Assembly (NCBI RefSeq): GCF_032108445.1
Contig: NZ_CP134876.1
Location: forward strand, 3,100,001-3,164,000
Length of the DNA: 64,000 nt
Direction: 5' to 3'
Source: Micromonospora halotolerans
GTDB lineage: Bacteria; Actinomycetota; Actinomycetes; Mycobacteriales; Micromonosporaceae
Position 1 is the stretch's first letter; each line of letters opens with the position of its first letter. Below are positions 35,118-44,654 of this stretch, one piece after another. The position numbers were made by a program, and so were the translations under genes. The notes beneath the pieces are model-generated. The model had not been told where the DNA came from and searched no databases. It saw only the letters and a program-made list of their open reading frames with translations.

Positions 35118-38015
35118 GTGAGTGAATCAGGGCAACCCGGAGCCGCCACCCCGGGAGAGCACGGCGACGGCACGGGTCCGCAGGACGACCTTGCCCACGC
35201 CGGCAGCGGGTGGGCGCCCCCGGCGACCGGCTGGGCCCGGGGCGCACCGGCGCCCGGCGGCTGGCCCCGCGCCGACCTCACCACCGGCTGGGGCGCCTCG
35301 TCCCCCCGGCACGGCGACCTCCCGGCCCCGGTGCCCGGCCTGACCGCCGAGGAGCCGCCCGGACGCGCCAACGGCCACCACGTCAACGGTGTGCACCACG
35401 CCGGGGAGGAGCCCCCCGTGACCCGCCAGGCGCCGGTGAGCGCCCCGCCCGCGGACGAGCCGCGCCGGGAGACCGGCGGCGACCGGCTCGTCGTGCCGGC
35501 CCAGCGGCCGGCGCCCGCGGTCGAGCAGCCGGCCGCCGAGGCGGATCCCGGCCCGTCCCGGCACGCCTCCGACGATCCGCCCGCCGGGCGCGCCGCGCGC
35601 TGGGCGGACAGCGGCCCGATCTCCGGGCCACCGGCCCTCCAGGTGCCGCCGGTCGGTGCCGCCGCCTCCGGCTTCGAGGTCCCTCCCGGTTTCCACGCCC
35701 CGACCGCCGACCGGTCCGACGCCGCACCGTCGTTGTCCCGCGGCTGGGCGGACCGCCTCCCGCCGGAGCAGCCCCCGACCGAGCCGCCGCCCGCCGCCGG
35801 CCGGGCCGATCACTTCCCCCGGGAACAGCCTCCGGCCGAGGCGCCGTCGCTCTCCCGGGGCTGGGCGGACCGGCCCACCTCTGCCCCGCCCGCCGGCCCC
35901 GACGCCGGTGCCGCCGAGGAGCGCCGGCCGGCCGCCGAGCAGCCACGCGCCGCGGCCGGCGACCGGGCCGCCGGGGAACCGCCGTGGTCCGGCCCGGCCT
36001 GGAACCGGTCGAGCTGGGGCGAGGGCTGGGCGCCGCCGTGGGCGCGCGAGGACGGGCCGACCGGCCGCCCGGCGGGCGAGGAGGAGCCCGCCGGCCGCCG
36101 CGCCGCCCGCGAGGACGAGCCGACCGGCCGCCGCGCCGCCCGCGAGGAGTGGGCGCCCGAGCCGGTCCGGCCCTACGAGCCGGCCCGGGTCGAGCCGCCC
36201 GCCGGCTACGAGCCGCCGCGCCCGGAGCCGTCCCGGCCGTACGAGACGCCCGACACCCGCCCCGCGCCCGAGCCGGCCGCCCGGGAGTTCCCCGACCGGC
36301 CCACCTGGGCCGGACCGCCCGTGCCGGTGACCCCGTTCAGCGCACCCCCGCACACCACGCCGACCAGCGCGCCGCCCGTGCCCCACGAGGCGCCCAGCGG
36401 CCCGCCGCCCACCAGCTACCCACCCGCGCCGCCCATCCGCGCCGCCGAGGAACGGGAGGCCCGGCCGTACCGGCTGCCGGGCGCGGCGGAGCGGTCGCCC
36501 GCCGAGCCGGCCGGCCCACCGCCCGCCCCCGTCGACCGCGCCCCCGCACCCGCCCCGACCAGCGCGCCTCCCTACGCGGCCCGCCGGTCCGCCCCGGAGC
36601 CGCCGCCGGCCGCCGAGGCGGCCGACCTCACCCCGGTGCTGCCGCAGCGCGTCCCCGCCGAGCCGGATGTGCCCGTCGTGCCGGAGCCGCCCGCCGTGGA
36701 ACCACCCGCCGAGACCCCGGAACTCGCCCGCATCGCCACCCACCTGCGCCGGGACGACGAACCCGCGCCGCTGCGCGAGCGGCCGGAGGGCTTCGACGTC
36801 AACGCCATCCTCGACGCCGTCCGTGAGGTGGCCGGCGTGCGGGACGCGGCGCTGCGCCGCACCCCGGCCGGTGCGCACAGCCTCCGGTTGGACCTCGCCG
36901 ACGGCGCGGACCCGGCCGAGGTGAGCCGGGTGGTCGCCCGGCTGCTCCAGGAGCGGATGGGGCTGGCCGCCGCCCCGCAGAACCTGCCCGGCGCCCCGTC
37001 GACGCCGCCGCCCCCGGTCCGCCGCCGGTCGGCCCAGCCGCGCACCGACCGCCCCGCCGAACCCCGCCCGGCCGAGGACCGGCCGGACCCGGCGCGGTCC
37101 GGCCCGCAGTCCCGCCCGGCCGAGGAGACGCCCGGCCCGGCCTGGTCTGCTCCGCAGTCCCGACCGGCGGAGGACCTGCCCGGCCCGGCCTGGTCCGCCG
37201 CGCGGTCCCGTCCGGCGGGGGACGTGGCCGACCCGAGGTCCGGCCCGGTGGAGGAGCTGACCGGTCCGCAGTCCCGACCGTCCGATGACCCGGCCGGTCC
37301 ACGGTCCGGCCCGAACCGGCCGGCCGAGAACCGGTCCGGGGAGGGCCGGTTCACGGCGCCCGAGGCGCGCCCCGGCCGGCTCGCCGAGGCCCCGGCCGAG
37401 GACGCCGACGCGGGGGCCGAGCCGCCGCGCCGCCGCCGGCAGGCCGGCGGCCACCGGGGCCGCGCCACGGTCGAGGAGTCCTCGCTCGCCACCGCCCCGG
37501 CCGGCACCCCCACCGGCAGCCCGGCCACGCTCGGCACCTCGTACTCCGGCGGGCAGATGAGCACGACGGAGACCGCGCCGTCGCGACCGCTGGACACCGG
37601 CGGCCTGCCGGGGCCCCGGGTGGTGATCGACCACGTCCAGGTCAGCACCTTCGGCCTCGACGCCACCGTCGAGGTCCGCCTGATCGCGGGGGACCACACG
37701 GCGGAGGGGCGCTCCACCGGGCCGGCCGTCGACGGCTACGTGCTGCGGCTCTGCGCCGTGGCCGCGGCCGCCGCGGTGGACGAGCTGCTCGGCCAGGCCG
37801 CACCGGCGGGGGAGCGGGGGCGGTGCTTCGTCGAGCACACCGCCGTGGTGCCGTTCGGCAACTGTGAGGTGGCGACGGTCGTCGTGCTGCTGGTCTGCGA
37901 CGGCTGGGTGGAGCAGCTGGCGGGTTCCGCCCTGGTCGCCGGGGACCCCCGGCAGGCCGTGGTCCGGGCCACCCTGGCCGCGGTGAACCGCCGGCTGGAG
38001 GCGCTGCTCGCCTGA
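35118..38015 (+). CDS. Large disordered protein with conserved C-terminal domain, function unknown
   Basis: A 965-residue protein from GTG 35118, fixed by AAGGAG. About 550 residues are Pro/Ala/Arg/Glu-rich low complexity without predicted fold. A compact segment (about 555-625, EGFDVNAILDAVREVAGVRD...LRLDLADGADPAEVSRVVARLL) is followed by another Pro/Arg linker containing near repeats of the type SRPAE-PGPAWSA. A folded C-terminal domain covers about 835-964 (VVIDHVQVSTFGLDATVEVR...GRSTGPAVDGYVLRLCAVA). I do not recognise either domain. There is no signal peptide or membrane segment, so it is cytoplasmic. Its place in the conserved block suggests it is universal in the family but fast-evolving in the linkers. 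Confidence 0.82.
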   Translation: MSESGQPGAATPGEHGDGTGPQDDLAHAGSGWAPPATGWARGAPAPGGWPRADLTTGWGASSPRHGDLPAPVPGLTAEEPPGRANGHHVNGVHHAGEEPPVTRQAPVSAPPADEPRRETGGDRLVVPAQRPAPAVEQPAAEADPGPSRHASDDPPAGRAARWADSGPISGPPALQVPPVGAAASGFEVPPGFHAPTADRSDAAPSLSRGWADRLPPEQPPTEPPPAAGRADHFPREQPPAEAPSLSRGWADRPTSAPPAGPDAGAAEERRPAAEQPRAAAGDRAAGEPPWSGPAWNRSSWGEGWAPPWAREDGPTGRPAGEEEPAGRRAAREDEPTGRRAAREEWAPEPVRPYEPARVEPPAGYEPPRPEPSRPYETPDTRPAPEPAAREFPDRPTWAGPPVPVTPFSAPPHTTPTSAPPVPHEAPSGPPPTSYPPAPPIRAAEEREARPYRLPGAAERSPAEPAGPPPAPVDRAPAPAPTSAPPYAARRSAPEPPPAAEAADLTPVLPQRVPAEPDVPVVPEPPAVEPPAETPELARIATHLRRDDEPAPLRERPEGFDVNAILDAVREVAGVRDAALRRTPAGAHSLRLDLADGADPAEVSRVVARLLQERMGLAAAPQNLPGAPSTPPPPVRRRSAQPRTDRPAEPRPAEDRPDPARSGPQSRPAEETPGPAWSAPQSRPAEDLPGPAWSAARSRPAGDVADPRSGPVEELTGPQSRPSDDPAGPRSGPNRPAENRSGEGRFTAPEARPGRLAEAPAEDADAGAEPPRRRRQAGGHRGRATVEESSLATAPAGTPTGSPATLGTSYSGGQMSTTETAPSRPLDTGGLPGPRVVIDHVQVSTFGLDATVEVRLIAGDHTAEGRSTGPAVDGYVLRLCAVAAAAAVDELLGQAAPAGERGRCFVEHTAVVPFGNCEVATVVVLLVCDGWVEQLAGSALVAGDPRQAVVRATLAAVNRRLEALLA

Positions 38016-38054
38016 GCCGGTGTCGGGCCGGGCCGGTCCGGGAAGACTGGAGTC

Positions 38055-39098
38055 ATGAAGCCCGCCGCTCTCTGGCCGGACCAGCTCCTGCCCGCGCACC
38101 ACGTCCCGCCGCCCTGGCCCGGCCGGAACGTCCGTCTCGACGGCACGGTGACGTACGTGCGGGACACCCCGGCCACCGCGCCCGGCGCGGAGCCGGCGCT
38201 CTACGTGCACGGCCTCGGCGGCTCGTCGCAGAACTGGACGGACCTGGCCGGCCTGCTCGCCGACCGGCTCGACGGGCAGGCGATCGACCTGCCCGGTTTC
38301 GGGCGCAGCGAGCCGGGCCGGCGCTACACGGTGCCGTCGTTCGCCGACCGGGTGGTGCGCTGGATCGAGCACAGCGACCGGGGGCCGGTGCACCTGTTCG
38401 GCAACTCGCTCGGCGGCGCCGTCTGTGTCCGGGTGGCGGCGCTGCGGCCGGACCTGGTCCGGACGCTGACCCTGATCTCCCCGGCGCTGCCGTTCCTGGA
38501 CTTCCGGCGCTCGTTGCAGGGGCGGATGCTGCCGCTGCTGGCGATTCCCCGGGCCGAGCGGCTGGCCGCCCGGCGGTTGGTCCAGCTCGCTCCCGAGGTG
38601 ATGGCCCAGCAGGTGATGGAGGCGTGCATCGCCGACCTGACCCGGATCAGCGAGCAGCGCCGGCAGGAGGCGGTTGAGGAGATCCGGATCCGCTACGAGG
38701 CGGCCCACTACGCCGCGGCCTACGTCCGCACCTTTCGGGGCCTGGTCTCCAGCTTCCTGCGGTCGTACCTGCCGGGGTCCGGGTCGCTGTGGCGGCTGGC
38801 GGCGGCGGTGCGGGCGCCGACGCTCGTGGTGGGCGGGCGGCAGGACCGCCTCGTCGACGTGCGGGTGGCGCCGCAGGCCGCCCGGGTGATCCCGGACAGC
38901 CGGCTGCTGCTGCTCGACGGTGTCGGGCACGTGGCCCAGTTGGAGGTGCCCCGGACCGTGGCGCGGGCGGTGCTGGCGCTGCTCGCCGAGGCGTCCCCCG
39001 ACGGGTCACCGCCGGGTGGGGAGCGGACGGAGGTGCAGGCCAGGGCACTGATCACCGAAACGGAGGACAGCGGGCGGCGCCGCGACATGGCAGGCTGA
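38055..39098 (+). CDS. Alpha/beta hydrolase
   Basis: A 347-residue alpha/beta fold hydrolase. The oxyanion region is YVHGLGGSSQNW, the nucleophile elbow is GNSLGG (Ser), the acid is the Asp of GGRQDRLV and the base is His of DGVGHVAQ. The lid region (about 150-240) is helical. It could be an esterase or lipase; a lipase-like gene stands close to the same block in M. tuberculosis. The substrate is not readable. Confidence 0.9.
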   Translation: MKPAALWPDQLLPAHHVPPPWPGRNVRLDGTVTYVRDTPATAPGAEPALYVHGLGGSSQNWTDLAGLLADRLDGQAIDLPGFGRSEPGRRYTVPSFADRVVRWIEHSDRGPVHLFGNSLGGAVCVRVAALRPDLVRTLTLISPALPFLDFRRSLQGRMLPLLAIPRAERLAARRLVQLAPEVMAQQVMEACIADLTRISEQRRQEAVEEIRIRYEAAHYAAAYVRTFRGLVSSFLRSYLPGSGSLWRLAAAVRAPTLVVGGRQDRLVDVRVAPQAARVIPDSRLLLLDGVGHVAQLEVPRTVARAVLALLAEASPDGSPPGGERTEVQARALITETEDSGRRRDMAG

Positions 39099-39103
39099 CC
39101 CGG

Positions 39104-39982
39104 ATGCCCACCTCCGTCCGTCCGCGTGCCGCGCGGCCCACCGCCCCGCCCGCCGGCCGCTGGCGTTCCGCGGTCGTGGTCAGCGCCTTCCTCGTCGCCG
39201 CCGCGGTCGGCATCGGGGCCGCGCTGCAACATCCGTCGGTCGGGGCCGAGGCGCTCGTCAACGCGGGTGCGGCGGCCCGGCCGTCCCAGCCGACCGGCGG
39301 GCCGCCGTCGAGCGCGCCGCCGCCGCCGTCGCCCTCGGCGTCGGCGTCGGCGGATCCGGTGTCGAGCGCGCCCGTTCTGCAGCTGCCCGGTCCGGTGCCC
39401 GCGCACGGCCGGGGGAGTTTCGGCTACGACGACCGGGCCGGCGGGGTGCTGGGCCGGGCCGGGGTGCTGCGTCGGTTCCGGGTGGCGGTGGAGAACGGCT
39501 CCGGGGAGGACGCGCACGCCTTCGGGGACGCCGTGCAGCGGGCGCTGGCCGGGCCGGGGAGCTGGGTGGACAGTGGCCGGCTGCGGTTGCAGCGGGTCGG
39601 GCCGGGCAGCCGGTCGGACTTCACGATCTACCTGGCCACCCGGGACACGGCGGGTCGCCTCTGCCGCGCCGGGGGCATCGACATCCGGGTGGGCGGGGTG
39701 CCGTACACGTCCTGCCGGGTCACCGGCAAGGTGGTGATCAACCTGGACCGGTGGCGGACCTCGGCGCCGCACCTGGTCGCGGCGAAGCTCCCGCTGGACA
39801 CCTACCGGCTCTACGTCGTCAACCACGAGGTCGGTCACCAGTTGGGGCACCACCACGAGGCGTGCCCCGGAAAGGGCCGGGCCGCGCCGGTGATGCAGCA
39901 GCAGACCCTCTTCCTGGACGGCTGCCGGCCGAACCCGTGGCCGTACGTGGGCGGGAAGCGGTACACCGGCTCGCCGGTATGA
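39104..39982 (+). CDS. DUF3152 protein with zinc-metalloprotease-like motif, copy 1
   Basis: A 292-residue protein. A single membrane or signal segment (about 21-43) and a Ser/Pro linker lead to a DUF3152 domain. It contains VVNHEVGHQLGHHHE, the HExxHxxGxxH pattern of metzincin-like proteases, with the metal His residues and catalytic Glu all present. VMQQQT follows, in the position of a Met-turn. Cys pairs around it may form disulphides. It acts outside the membrane. The next gene encodes a paralogue. M. tuberculosis has one such protein, Rv3207c. Confidence 0.87.
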   Translation: MPTSVRPRAARPTAPPAGRWRSAVVVSAFLVAAAVGIGAALQHPSVGAEALVNAGAAARPSQPTGGPPSSAPPPPSPSASASADPVSSAPVLQLPGPVPAHGRGSFGYDDRAGGVLGRAGVLRRFRVAVENGSGEDAHAFGDAVQRALAGPGSWVDSGRLRLQRVGPGSRSDFTIYLATRDTAGRLCRAGGIDIRVGGVPYTSCRVTGKVVINLDRWRTSAPHLVAAKLPLDTYRLYVVNHEVGHQLGHHHEACPGKGRAAPVMQQQTLFLDGCRPNPWPYVGGKRYTGSPV

Positions 39983-40069
39983 CGGACCTGATCGTGGCCA
40001 TGGGAAGTATTCCGTGGGAGAAGCGGTAAAAAGGGCTAATTGCCCGAATTGCCATGGCACGCTGAGGGC

Positions 40070-40954
40070 ATGACGTCGTCGTCCCCTTACGACCCGCCTG
40101 ACGACCCCGGCCCGCCCCGGCTCGACTTCGACCGTCCGCCGGCCCACCCGGGAACGGCCCCGCCGGCCCGCCCCGGCCTGCGCCGGATGCGGCGGCGCCG
40201 GCGGCGGACCATGCTGCTCCTCGTGGCGCTGCTCGGCGCGGGCGCCGGCGCGACCGCGGTCACCTGGTCGGCCGGACCGGACGGCCCGGTCGCCCTGTCC
40301 GGCCGGCATCCGCTGCCCGCCGTCGACCCGTCGCTGGCCAACGGCGTCGGCGGCGGGCCCCGGAGCGACCCGAGCGGCTACCCCACCGCCGGCCCCGGCA
40401 GCTTCGCCGCCGCCGACGGCCGCTCGCCGGTACGCGGTCAGGGCGGCCCGCTGCGCCGCTACCGGGTGGAGGTCGAGCAGGACGCCGGGCAGGACGTGGA
40501 CGAGTTCGCCGCCACCGTGGACGCGGTCCTCGGCGACCCGCGCAGCTGGATCGCCTCCGGCGAGCTGCGGGTGCAGCGGGTGCCCGAGGCGGCCGCCGCC
40601 GACTTCACCATCTACCTGGCCACCCCGGCCACCTCCGAGCGGATGTGCGCCGAGGGCGGGCTGAGCACCGAGCGGTACACCTCCTGCCGGCTGCCCGGAC
40701 GGGTCGTCATCAACCTGGCCCGCTGGATGGAGGCGGTGCCCGACTACGGCGCCCCGCTGGAGGTCTACCGGACCTATGTGGTGAACCACGAGGTCGGGCA
40801 CGAGTTCGGCGAGCTGCACCAGGCCTGTCCCGAGCCCGGTGCGCCGGCCCCGGTGATGCAGCAGCAGACGTACGGGCTGGACGGCTGCGTGGCGAACGCC
40901 TGGCCGTACGTCGACGGGGTTCGCTACGAAGGCGAGCCGACCGACGGGGTCTGA
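40070..40954 (+). CDS. DUF3152 protein with zinc-metalloprotease-like motif, copy 2
   Basis: A 294-residue paralogue of the preceding protein. A poly-Arg segment and one membrane helix (about 55-75) precede the DUF3152 domain with VVNHEVGHEFGELHQ and VMQQQT. The third metal His is kept in GELHQ. The domain is closely similar to copy 1 from FTIYLAT onward, while the N-terminal linkers differ. The two copies point to tandem duplication followed by divergence outside the catalytic domain. ATG 40070 has only a weak GAGGG upstream. Confidence 0.87.
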   Translation: MTSSSPYDPPDDPGPPRLDFDRPPAHPGTAPPARPGLRRMRRRRRRTMLLLVALLGAGAGATAVTWSAGPDGPVALSGRHPLPAVDPSLANGVGGGPRSDPSGYPTAGPGSFAAADGRSPVRGQGGPLRRYRVEVEQDAGQDVDEFAATVDAVLGDPRSWIASGELRVQRVPEAAAADFTIYLATPATSERMCAEGGLSTERYTSCRLPGRVVINLARWMEAVPDYGAPLEVYRTYVVNHEVGHEFGELHQACPEPGAPAPVMQQQTYGLDGCVANAWPYVDGVRYEGEPTDGV

Positions 40955-41061
40955 GTTATTCCCGCTCCCGCATGTCGGGCGACGTGGCCCTCATCATGGC
41001 CGATCCCTACCGGGGCGAGTGACAATGGCGCGGTCCCACCGCCGATCCCGGGGAGTCCACC

Positions 41062-42243
41062 GTGTCGTTGCCCCCGCTCGTCGAGCCCGCCGCCGAGCTG
41101 ACCGTAGACGAGATCCGTCGCTACTCGCGCCACCTGATCATCCCGGACGTCGGGGTCGAGGGGCAGAAGCGGCTGAAGAACGCCCGGGTGCTCTGTGTCG
41201 GCGCCGGTGGTCTCGGCTCGCCGGCTCTGATGTACCTCGCCGCCGCCGGTGTCGGCACCCTCGGCATCATCGACTTCGACACCGTTGACGAGTCCAACCT
41301 CCAGCGCCAGATCATCCACGGCGTCTCGGACGTGGGCCGGTCCAAGGCCGAGTCCGCCGCCGCCTCGATCCGCGAGATCAACCCGCTGGTCAACGTGGAG
41401 ATCCACAACACCGCGCTGGACCGGGACAACGTCCGGGAGATCTTCTCCGGCTACGACCTGATCGTCGACGGCACGGACAACTTCGCCACCCGCTACATGG
41501 TCAACGACGCGGCGGTGCTGCTCGGCAAGCCGTACGTCTGGGGTTCGATCTACCGGTTCGACGGCCAGGCGTCGGTGTTCTGGGCCGAGCACGGACCCTG
41601 CTACCGCTGCCTCTACCCGGAGCCGCCGCCGCCCGGGATGGTTCCGTCCTGCGCCGAGGGTGGCGTGCTGGGCGTGCTCTGCGCGTCCATCGGGTCGATC
41701 CAGGTCAACGAGGCGATCAAGCTGCTCGCCGGCATCGGCGAGCCGCTGGTCGGCCGGCTGATGGTGTACGACGCCCTGGAGATGAGCTACCGCAAGATCA
41801 AGGTCCGCAAGGACCCGAACTGCGTGCTCTGCGGCGAGAACCCGACGGTCACCGACCTGCTGGAGGACTACGAGGACTTCTGCGGTGCGGTCTCCGACGA
41901 GGCGCAGGAGGCGGTGGTCGACTCGACCATCACCGCCCTGGAGTTGAAGGAGTGGCAGGACGCCGGCAAGGACATCTTCCTGGTCGACGTCCGCGAGCCG
42001 GCCGAGTACGAGATCGTCCGGATCCCCGGCTCCACGCTGATCCCCAAGGGCGAGATCATCTCGGGTGACGCGCTCGCGAAGCTCCCGCAGGACAAGCAGA
42101 TCGTGCTGCACTGCAAGTCCGGTGTCCGCTCCGCCGAGGCGCTCGCCGCGCTCAAGGCGGCCGGATTCAAGGACGCCGTGCACGTCCAGGGCGGCGTGCT
42201 CTCCTGGATCAAGCAGATCGACCCGGCGCTGCCGGCGTACTGA
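41062..42243 (+). CDS. moeZ: Adenylyltransferase/sulfurtransferase MoeZ
   Basis: A 393-residue protein combining an E1-like ThiF/MoeB domain with a C-terminal rhodanese domain. The ATP loop is GAGGLGSP. Two CxxC zinc pairs are in PCYRCLYP and NCVLCGEN. The rhodanese active Cys is in LHCKSGVRSAE. MoeZ adenylates and thiocarboxylates small sulfur carriers (MoaD, ThiS, CysO) for molybdopterin, thiamine and cysteine routes. GGGGAG stands six bases before the GTG start, and GACAAT at 41021 may be its -10. Position matches Rv3206c. A perfect hairpin terminates the gene. Confidence 0.96.
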   Translation: MSLPPLVEPAAELTVDEIRRYSRHLIIPDVGVEGQKRLKNARVLCVGAGGLGSPALMYLAAAGVGTLGIIDFDTVDESNLQRQIIHGVSDVGRSKAESAAASIREINPLVNVEIHNTALDRDNVREIFSGYDLIVDGTDNFATRYMVNDAAVLLGKPYVWGSIYRFDGQASVFWAEHGPCYRCLYPEPPPPGMVPSCAEGGVLGVLCASIGSIQVNEAIKLLAGIGEPLVGRLMVYDALEMSYRKIKVRKDPNCVLCGENPTVTDLLEDYEDFCGAVSDEAQEAVVDSTITALELKEWQDAGKDIFLVDVREPAEYEIVRIPGSTLIPKGEIISGDALAKLPQDKQIVLHCKSGVRSAEALAALKAAGFKDAVHVQGGVLSWIKQIDPALPAY

Positions 42244-42251
42244 GGTCGTGT

Positions 42252-42288
42252 CGAAGGGCCCTCCCGGGTGTGCCGGGAGGGCCCTTCG
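42252..42288 (+). terminator. Terminator after moeZ
   Basis: A perfect 16-bp stem (CGAAGGGCCCTCCCGG and its complement) with a five-base loop starts nine bases after the stop codon. It is a strong intrinsic-type hairpin without a long U tract, as usual in actinomycetes. Confidence 0.85.
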
Positions 42289-42353
42289 CGTACCCGCCGG
42301 TGGGCCGGGCCACCCCTGGCCGAGCTACCGAGGCGTAACCACGTTTGCGCCGG

Positions 42354-42359
42354 TAGCGT
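42354..42359 (+). promoter_or_regulatory. Leaderless-type -10 (TAGCGT)
   Basis: TAGCGT ends seven bases before GTG 42367. There is no SD, and this spacing favours 42367 over the adjacent GTG at 42370. Confidence 0.45.
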
Positions 42360-42366
42360 GACCTGC

Positions 42367-43386
42367 GTGGTGGATCTGGACGCGGCGATCGGCTTCGTCG
42401 TGGCACACGGCGACGCGGTGGACCGCGCCCGCCTCTCCCGGCTACGCACCGGTGCCCCGGTGCCGCCCGACCTGCTCGACGCGGCCGAGTCCGGGCAGGC
42501 TCCCGGCGGCGGCTGGCCCGCGGTGCTCGACGGCGAGGTCGCCTCGGTCGACGCCACCTGCTACCGCCTGTCCGAGCTGGACGACCTCGGGGCGCTGGGC
42601 CGCCCCGCCGCCCGGCACGCGCTGGACTGGTTGGCCGCCCGCCAGCTCGCCGACGGCGGCTGGGACGAGGACCCGTCGCTGGCCGGGTTCGCTCCCGAGT
42701 GGGCCACCCCGGGCGACCCGGAGGCCCGGCTCTTCCTCACCGCCAACGCCGGGTTCTGGCTCACCGTGGCCGGGCTGGACGCCCGCGCCGCCGGGCCGCT
42801 CGACCACCGGGTCGGCGGGGCGTACGCCGGGGTGGTGCAGGCCGCCGCGCAGGCGCTCGCCGCGCAGCTCGCGCCGGACGGCAGCTGGCCGTCCTTCCTC
42901 CCGGCCGGCTGGCTCGCCGCGGCCGTGCTGCACCGCCAGCAGCTCTACTACGAGTCGGCCCGCATCCAGGCGGTGCTGGCCGAGCGCATCCCGCAGATGT
43001 CCCCGGCCGACGTGGCCTGGCTCGCCGCCACGTTGCGGCGGGTCGACGTGGGCGAGGAGCAGTGGCTGCTCGTCTCGGCCCGGCGGCGGCTGGCCGAGAC
43101 GCAGCGCAGCGACGGCGGCTGGGACAGCGACGACGGCCACCAGTTCGATGTGCACACCACCCTGCGGGCGATCCGCGCCTGCCGCCCGACCACCCCGGAG
43201 GCCCCGGTCTCCGGCGCGCCGTTCGTCGCATCGCAGCTGGCCGCGCCGCCGCTGGTGCCCGCGCCGCGCCCGGCGCCGCTGTCCGACCGGGTCCGGCCGC
43301 CCGCCGTCCCCCTGCCGGAACCGGCCCCGCCGTCCGCTCCGCCACCGGAGGCGGCGCCGCCCGAGCCGGCCGCGCCCACCGCCTGA
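42367..43386 (+). CDS. Prenyltransferase/squalene-cyclase-repeat protein
   Basis: A 339-residue protein of alpha/alpha-barrel type. QW-like repeats are DGGWDED, DGSWPSFLP and DGGWDSDD, spaced through a helical domain of about 270 residues. A Pro/Ala tail of about 70 residues follows. Classical cyclase or prenyltransferase catalytic motifs (DxDD or zinc site) are not obvious, so catalysis is doubtful; it may be a binding or scaffold protein. No signal peptide is seen. It is convergent with proA. Confidence 0.75.
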   Translation: MVDLDAAIGFVVAHGDAVDRARLSRLRTGAPVPPDLLDAAESGQAPGGGWPAVLDGEVASVDATCYRLSELDDLGALGRPAARHALDWLAARQLADGGWDEDPSLAGFAPEWATPGDPEARLFLTANAGFWLTVAGLDARAAGPLDHRVGGAYAGVVQAAAQALAAQLAPDGSWPSFLPAGWLAAAVLHRQQLYYESARIQAVLAERIPQMSPADVAWLAATLRRVDVGEEQWLLVSARRRLAETQRSDGGWDSDDGHQFDVHTTLRAIRACRPTTPEAPVSGAPFVASQLAAPPLVPAPRPAPLSDRVRPPAVPLPEPAPPSAPPPEAAPPEPAAPTA

Positions 43387-43396
43387 GCCGGTCCGC

Positions 43397-44638
43397 TCAG
43401 CGCAGGTGGCCGTCGCCCGTGACGACGTACTTGGTGCTGGTCAGCTCGGGCAGCCCCATCGGGCCGCGGGCGTGCAGCTTCTGGGTGGAGATGCCGATCT
43501 CGGCGCCGAAGCCGAACTCGCCCCCGTCGGTGAACCGGGTGGAGGCGTTCACCATGACCGCGGCGGCGTCCACCCGGGCCACGAACTCGCGGGCCGCCGG
43601 CTGGGAGTCGGTGACGATCGCCTCGGTGTGGCCGGTGCCGTGCCGCCGGATGTGCGCGACGGCCGCGTCCAGCGAGTCGACCACGGCGACGGAGATGTCG
43701 GCGGAGAGGTATTCGGTGTCGAAGTCCTCGTCGGTGGCCGGCACCACCGCGTCCGAGTACGCGGCCACCCGGGCGTCGCCGTGCACGGTCACCCCGGCGT
43801 CGGTGAAGGCGGCCAGGACGGCCGGCAGGAAGGCGTCCGCGATGCCCGCGTGCACCAGCAGGGACTCGGCGGTGTTGCAGGTGGACAGGCGCTGCGTCTT
43901 GGAGTTCAGGGTGAGCGCCACGGCCTTGGCCAGGTCGGCGGCGGCGTCCACGTAGACGTGGCAGTTGCCCACCCCGGTCTCGATCACCGGCACGGTCGAC
44001 TCCTCGACCACGGTCCGGATGAGCGACGCGCCGCCGCGCGGGATCAGCACGTCGACCAGGCCCCGGGCGCGCATCAGCTCCTTGACCGAGTCGCGGGTGC
44101 TGGCGTCGAGGAGCTGCACCGCGTCGGCCGGCAGGCCGGCCCCGGCGACCGCGTCGCGGAGCACCGCGACCAGGGCGGCGTTGGAGTGCGCCGCCGAGGA
44201 GGAGCCGCGCAGCAGTGCCGCGTTGCCGGACTTCAGGCAGATCCCGGCCGCGTCGACGGTCACGTTGGGGCGGCCCTCGTAGATGATGCCGACCACCCCG
44301 AACGGCACCCGGACCTGGCGCAGCTCCAGCCCGTTGGGCAGGGTAGCGCCGCGGACCACCTCGCCGACCGGGTCGGGCAGCGCGGCCATCTGCCGCAGCG
44401 CGCCGGCGATGTCGGCCACCCGGGCCTCGTCGAGGGCGAGCCGGTCCAGCACGGCCGCGCTCAGCCCGGCCTCCCGCCCGGCCGCCAGGTCCGCCGCGTT
44501 CGCGGTGAGGATCTCCGGGGTACGCGCCACGAGCGCGTCGGCCATCGCGCGCAGCGCGGCGTCCTTGACCGTACGGGTGGCGACCGCCAGGGCCTCCGCC
44601 GCGTCCCGGCCCCGGCGGGCCTGCTCCACGACGCTCAT
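43397..44638 (-). CDS. proA: Glutamate-5-semialdehyde dehydrogenase
   Basis: A 413-residue enzyme that reduces glutamyl-5-phosphate to the semialdehyde with NADPH in proline synthesis. Length and sequence fit throughout: [16 protein letters not shown], the catalytic Cys in [14 protein letters not shown], and the C-terminal [11 protein letters not shown]. It is the second gene of a proB-proA operon. The 67-base gap to proB contains a palindromic repeat-like element. Confidence 0.97.
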   Translation of the reverse strand: MSVVEQARRGRDAAEALAVATRTVKDAALRAMADALVARTPEILTANAADLAAGREAGLSAAVLDRLALDEARVADIAGALRQMAALPDPVGEVVRGATLPNGLELRQVRVPFGVVGIIYEGRPNVTVDAAGICLKSGNAALLRGSSSAAHSNAALVAVLRDAVAGAGLPADAVQLLDASTRDSVKELMRARGLVDVLIPRGGASLIRTVVEESTVPVIETGVGNCHVYVDAAADLAKAVALTLNSKTQRLSTCNTAESLLVHAGIADAFLPAVLAAFTDAGVTVHGDARVAAYSDAVVPATDEDFDTEYLSADISVAVVDSLDAAVAHIRRHGTGHTEAIVTDSQPAAREFVARVDAAAVMVNASTRFTDGGEFGFGAEIGISTQKLHARGPMGLPELTSTKYVVTGDGHLR

Positions 44639-44654
44639 CGTGCACTCCTTGAGG

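Noticed and set aside
39979..40029. 16-residue ORF (MTDLIVAMG...) overlapping the first DUF3152 stop
   Set aside because: Too short to support without conservation; the overlap may be chance.
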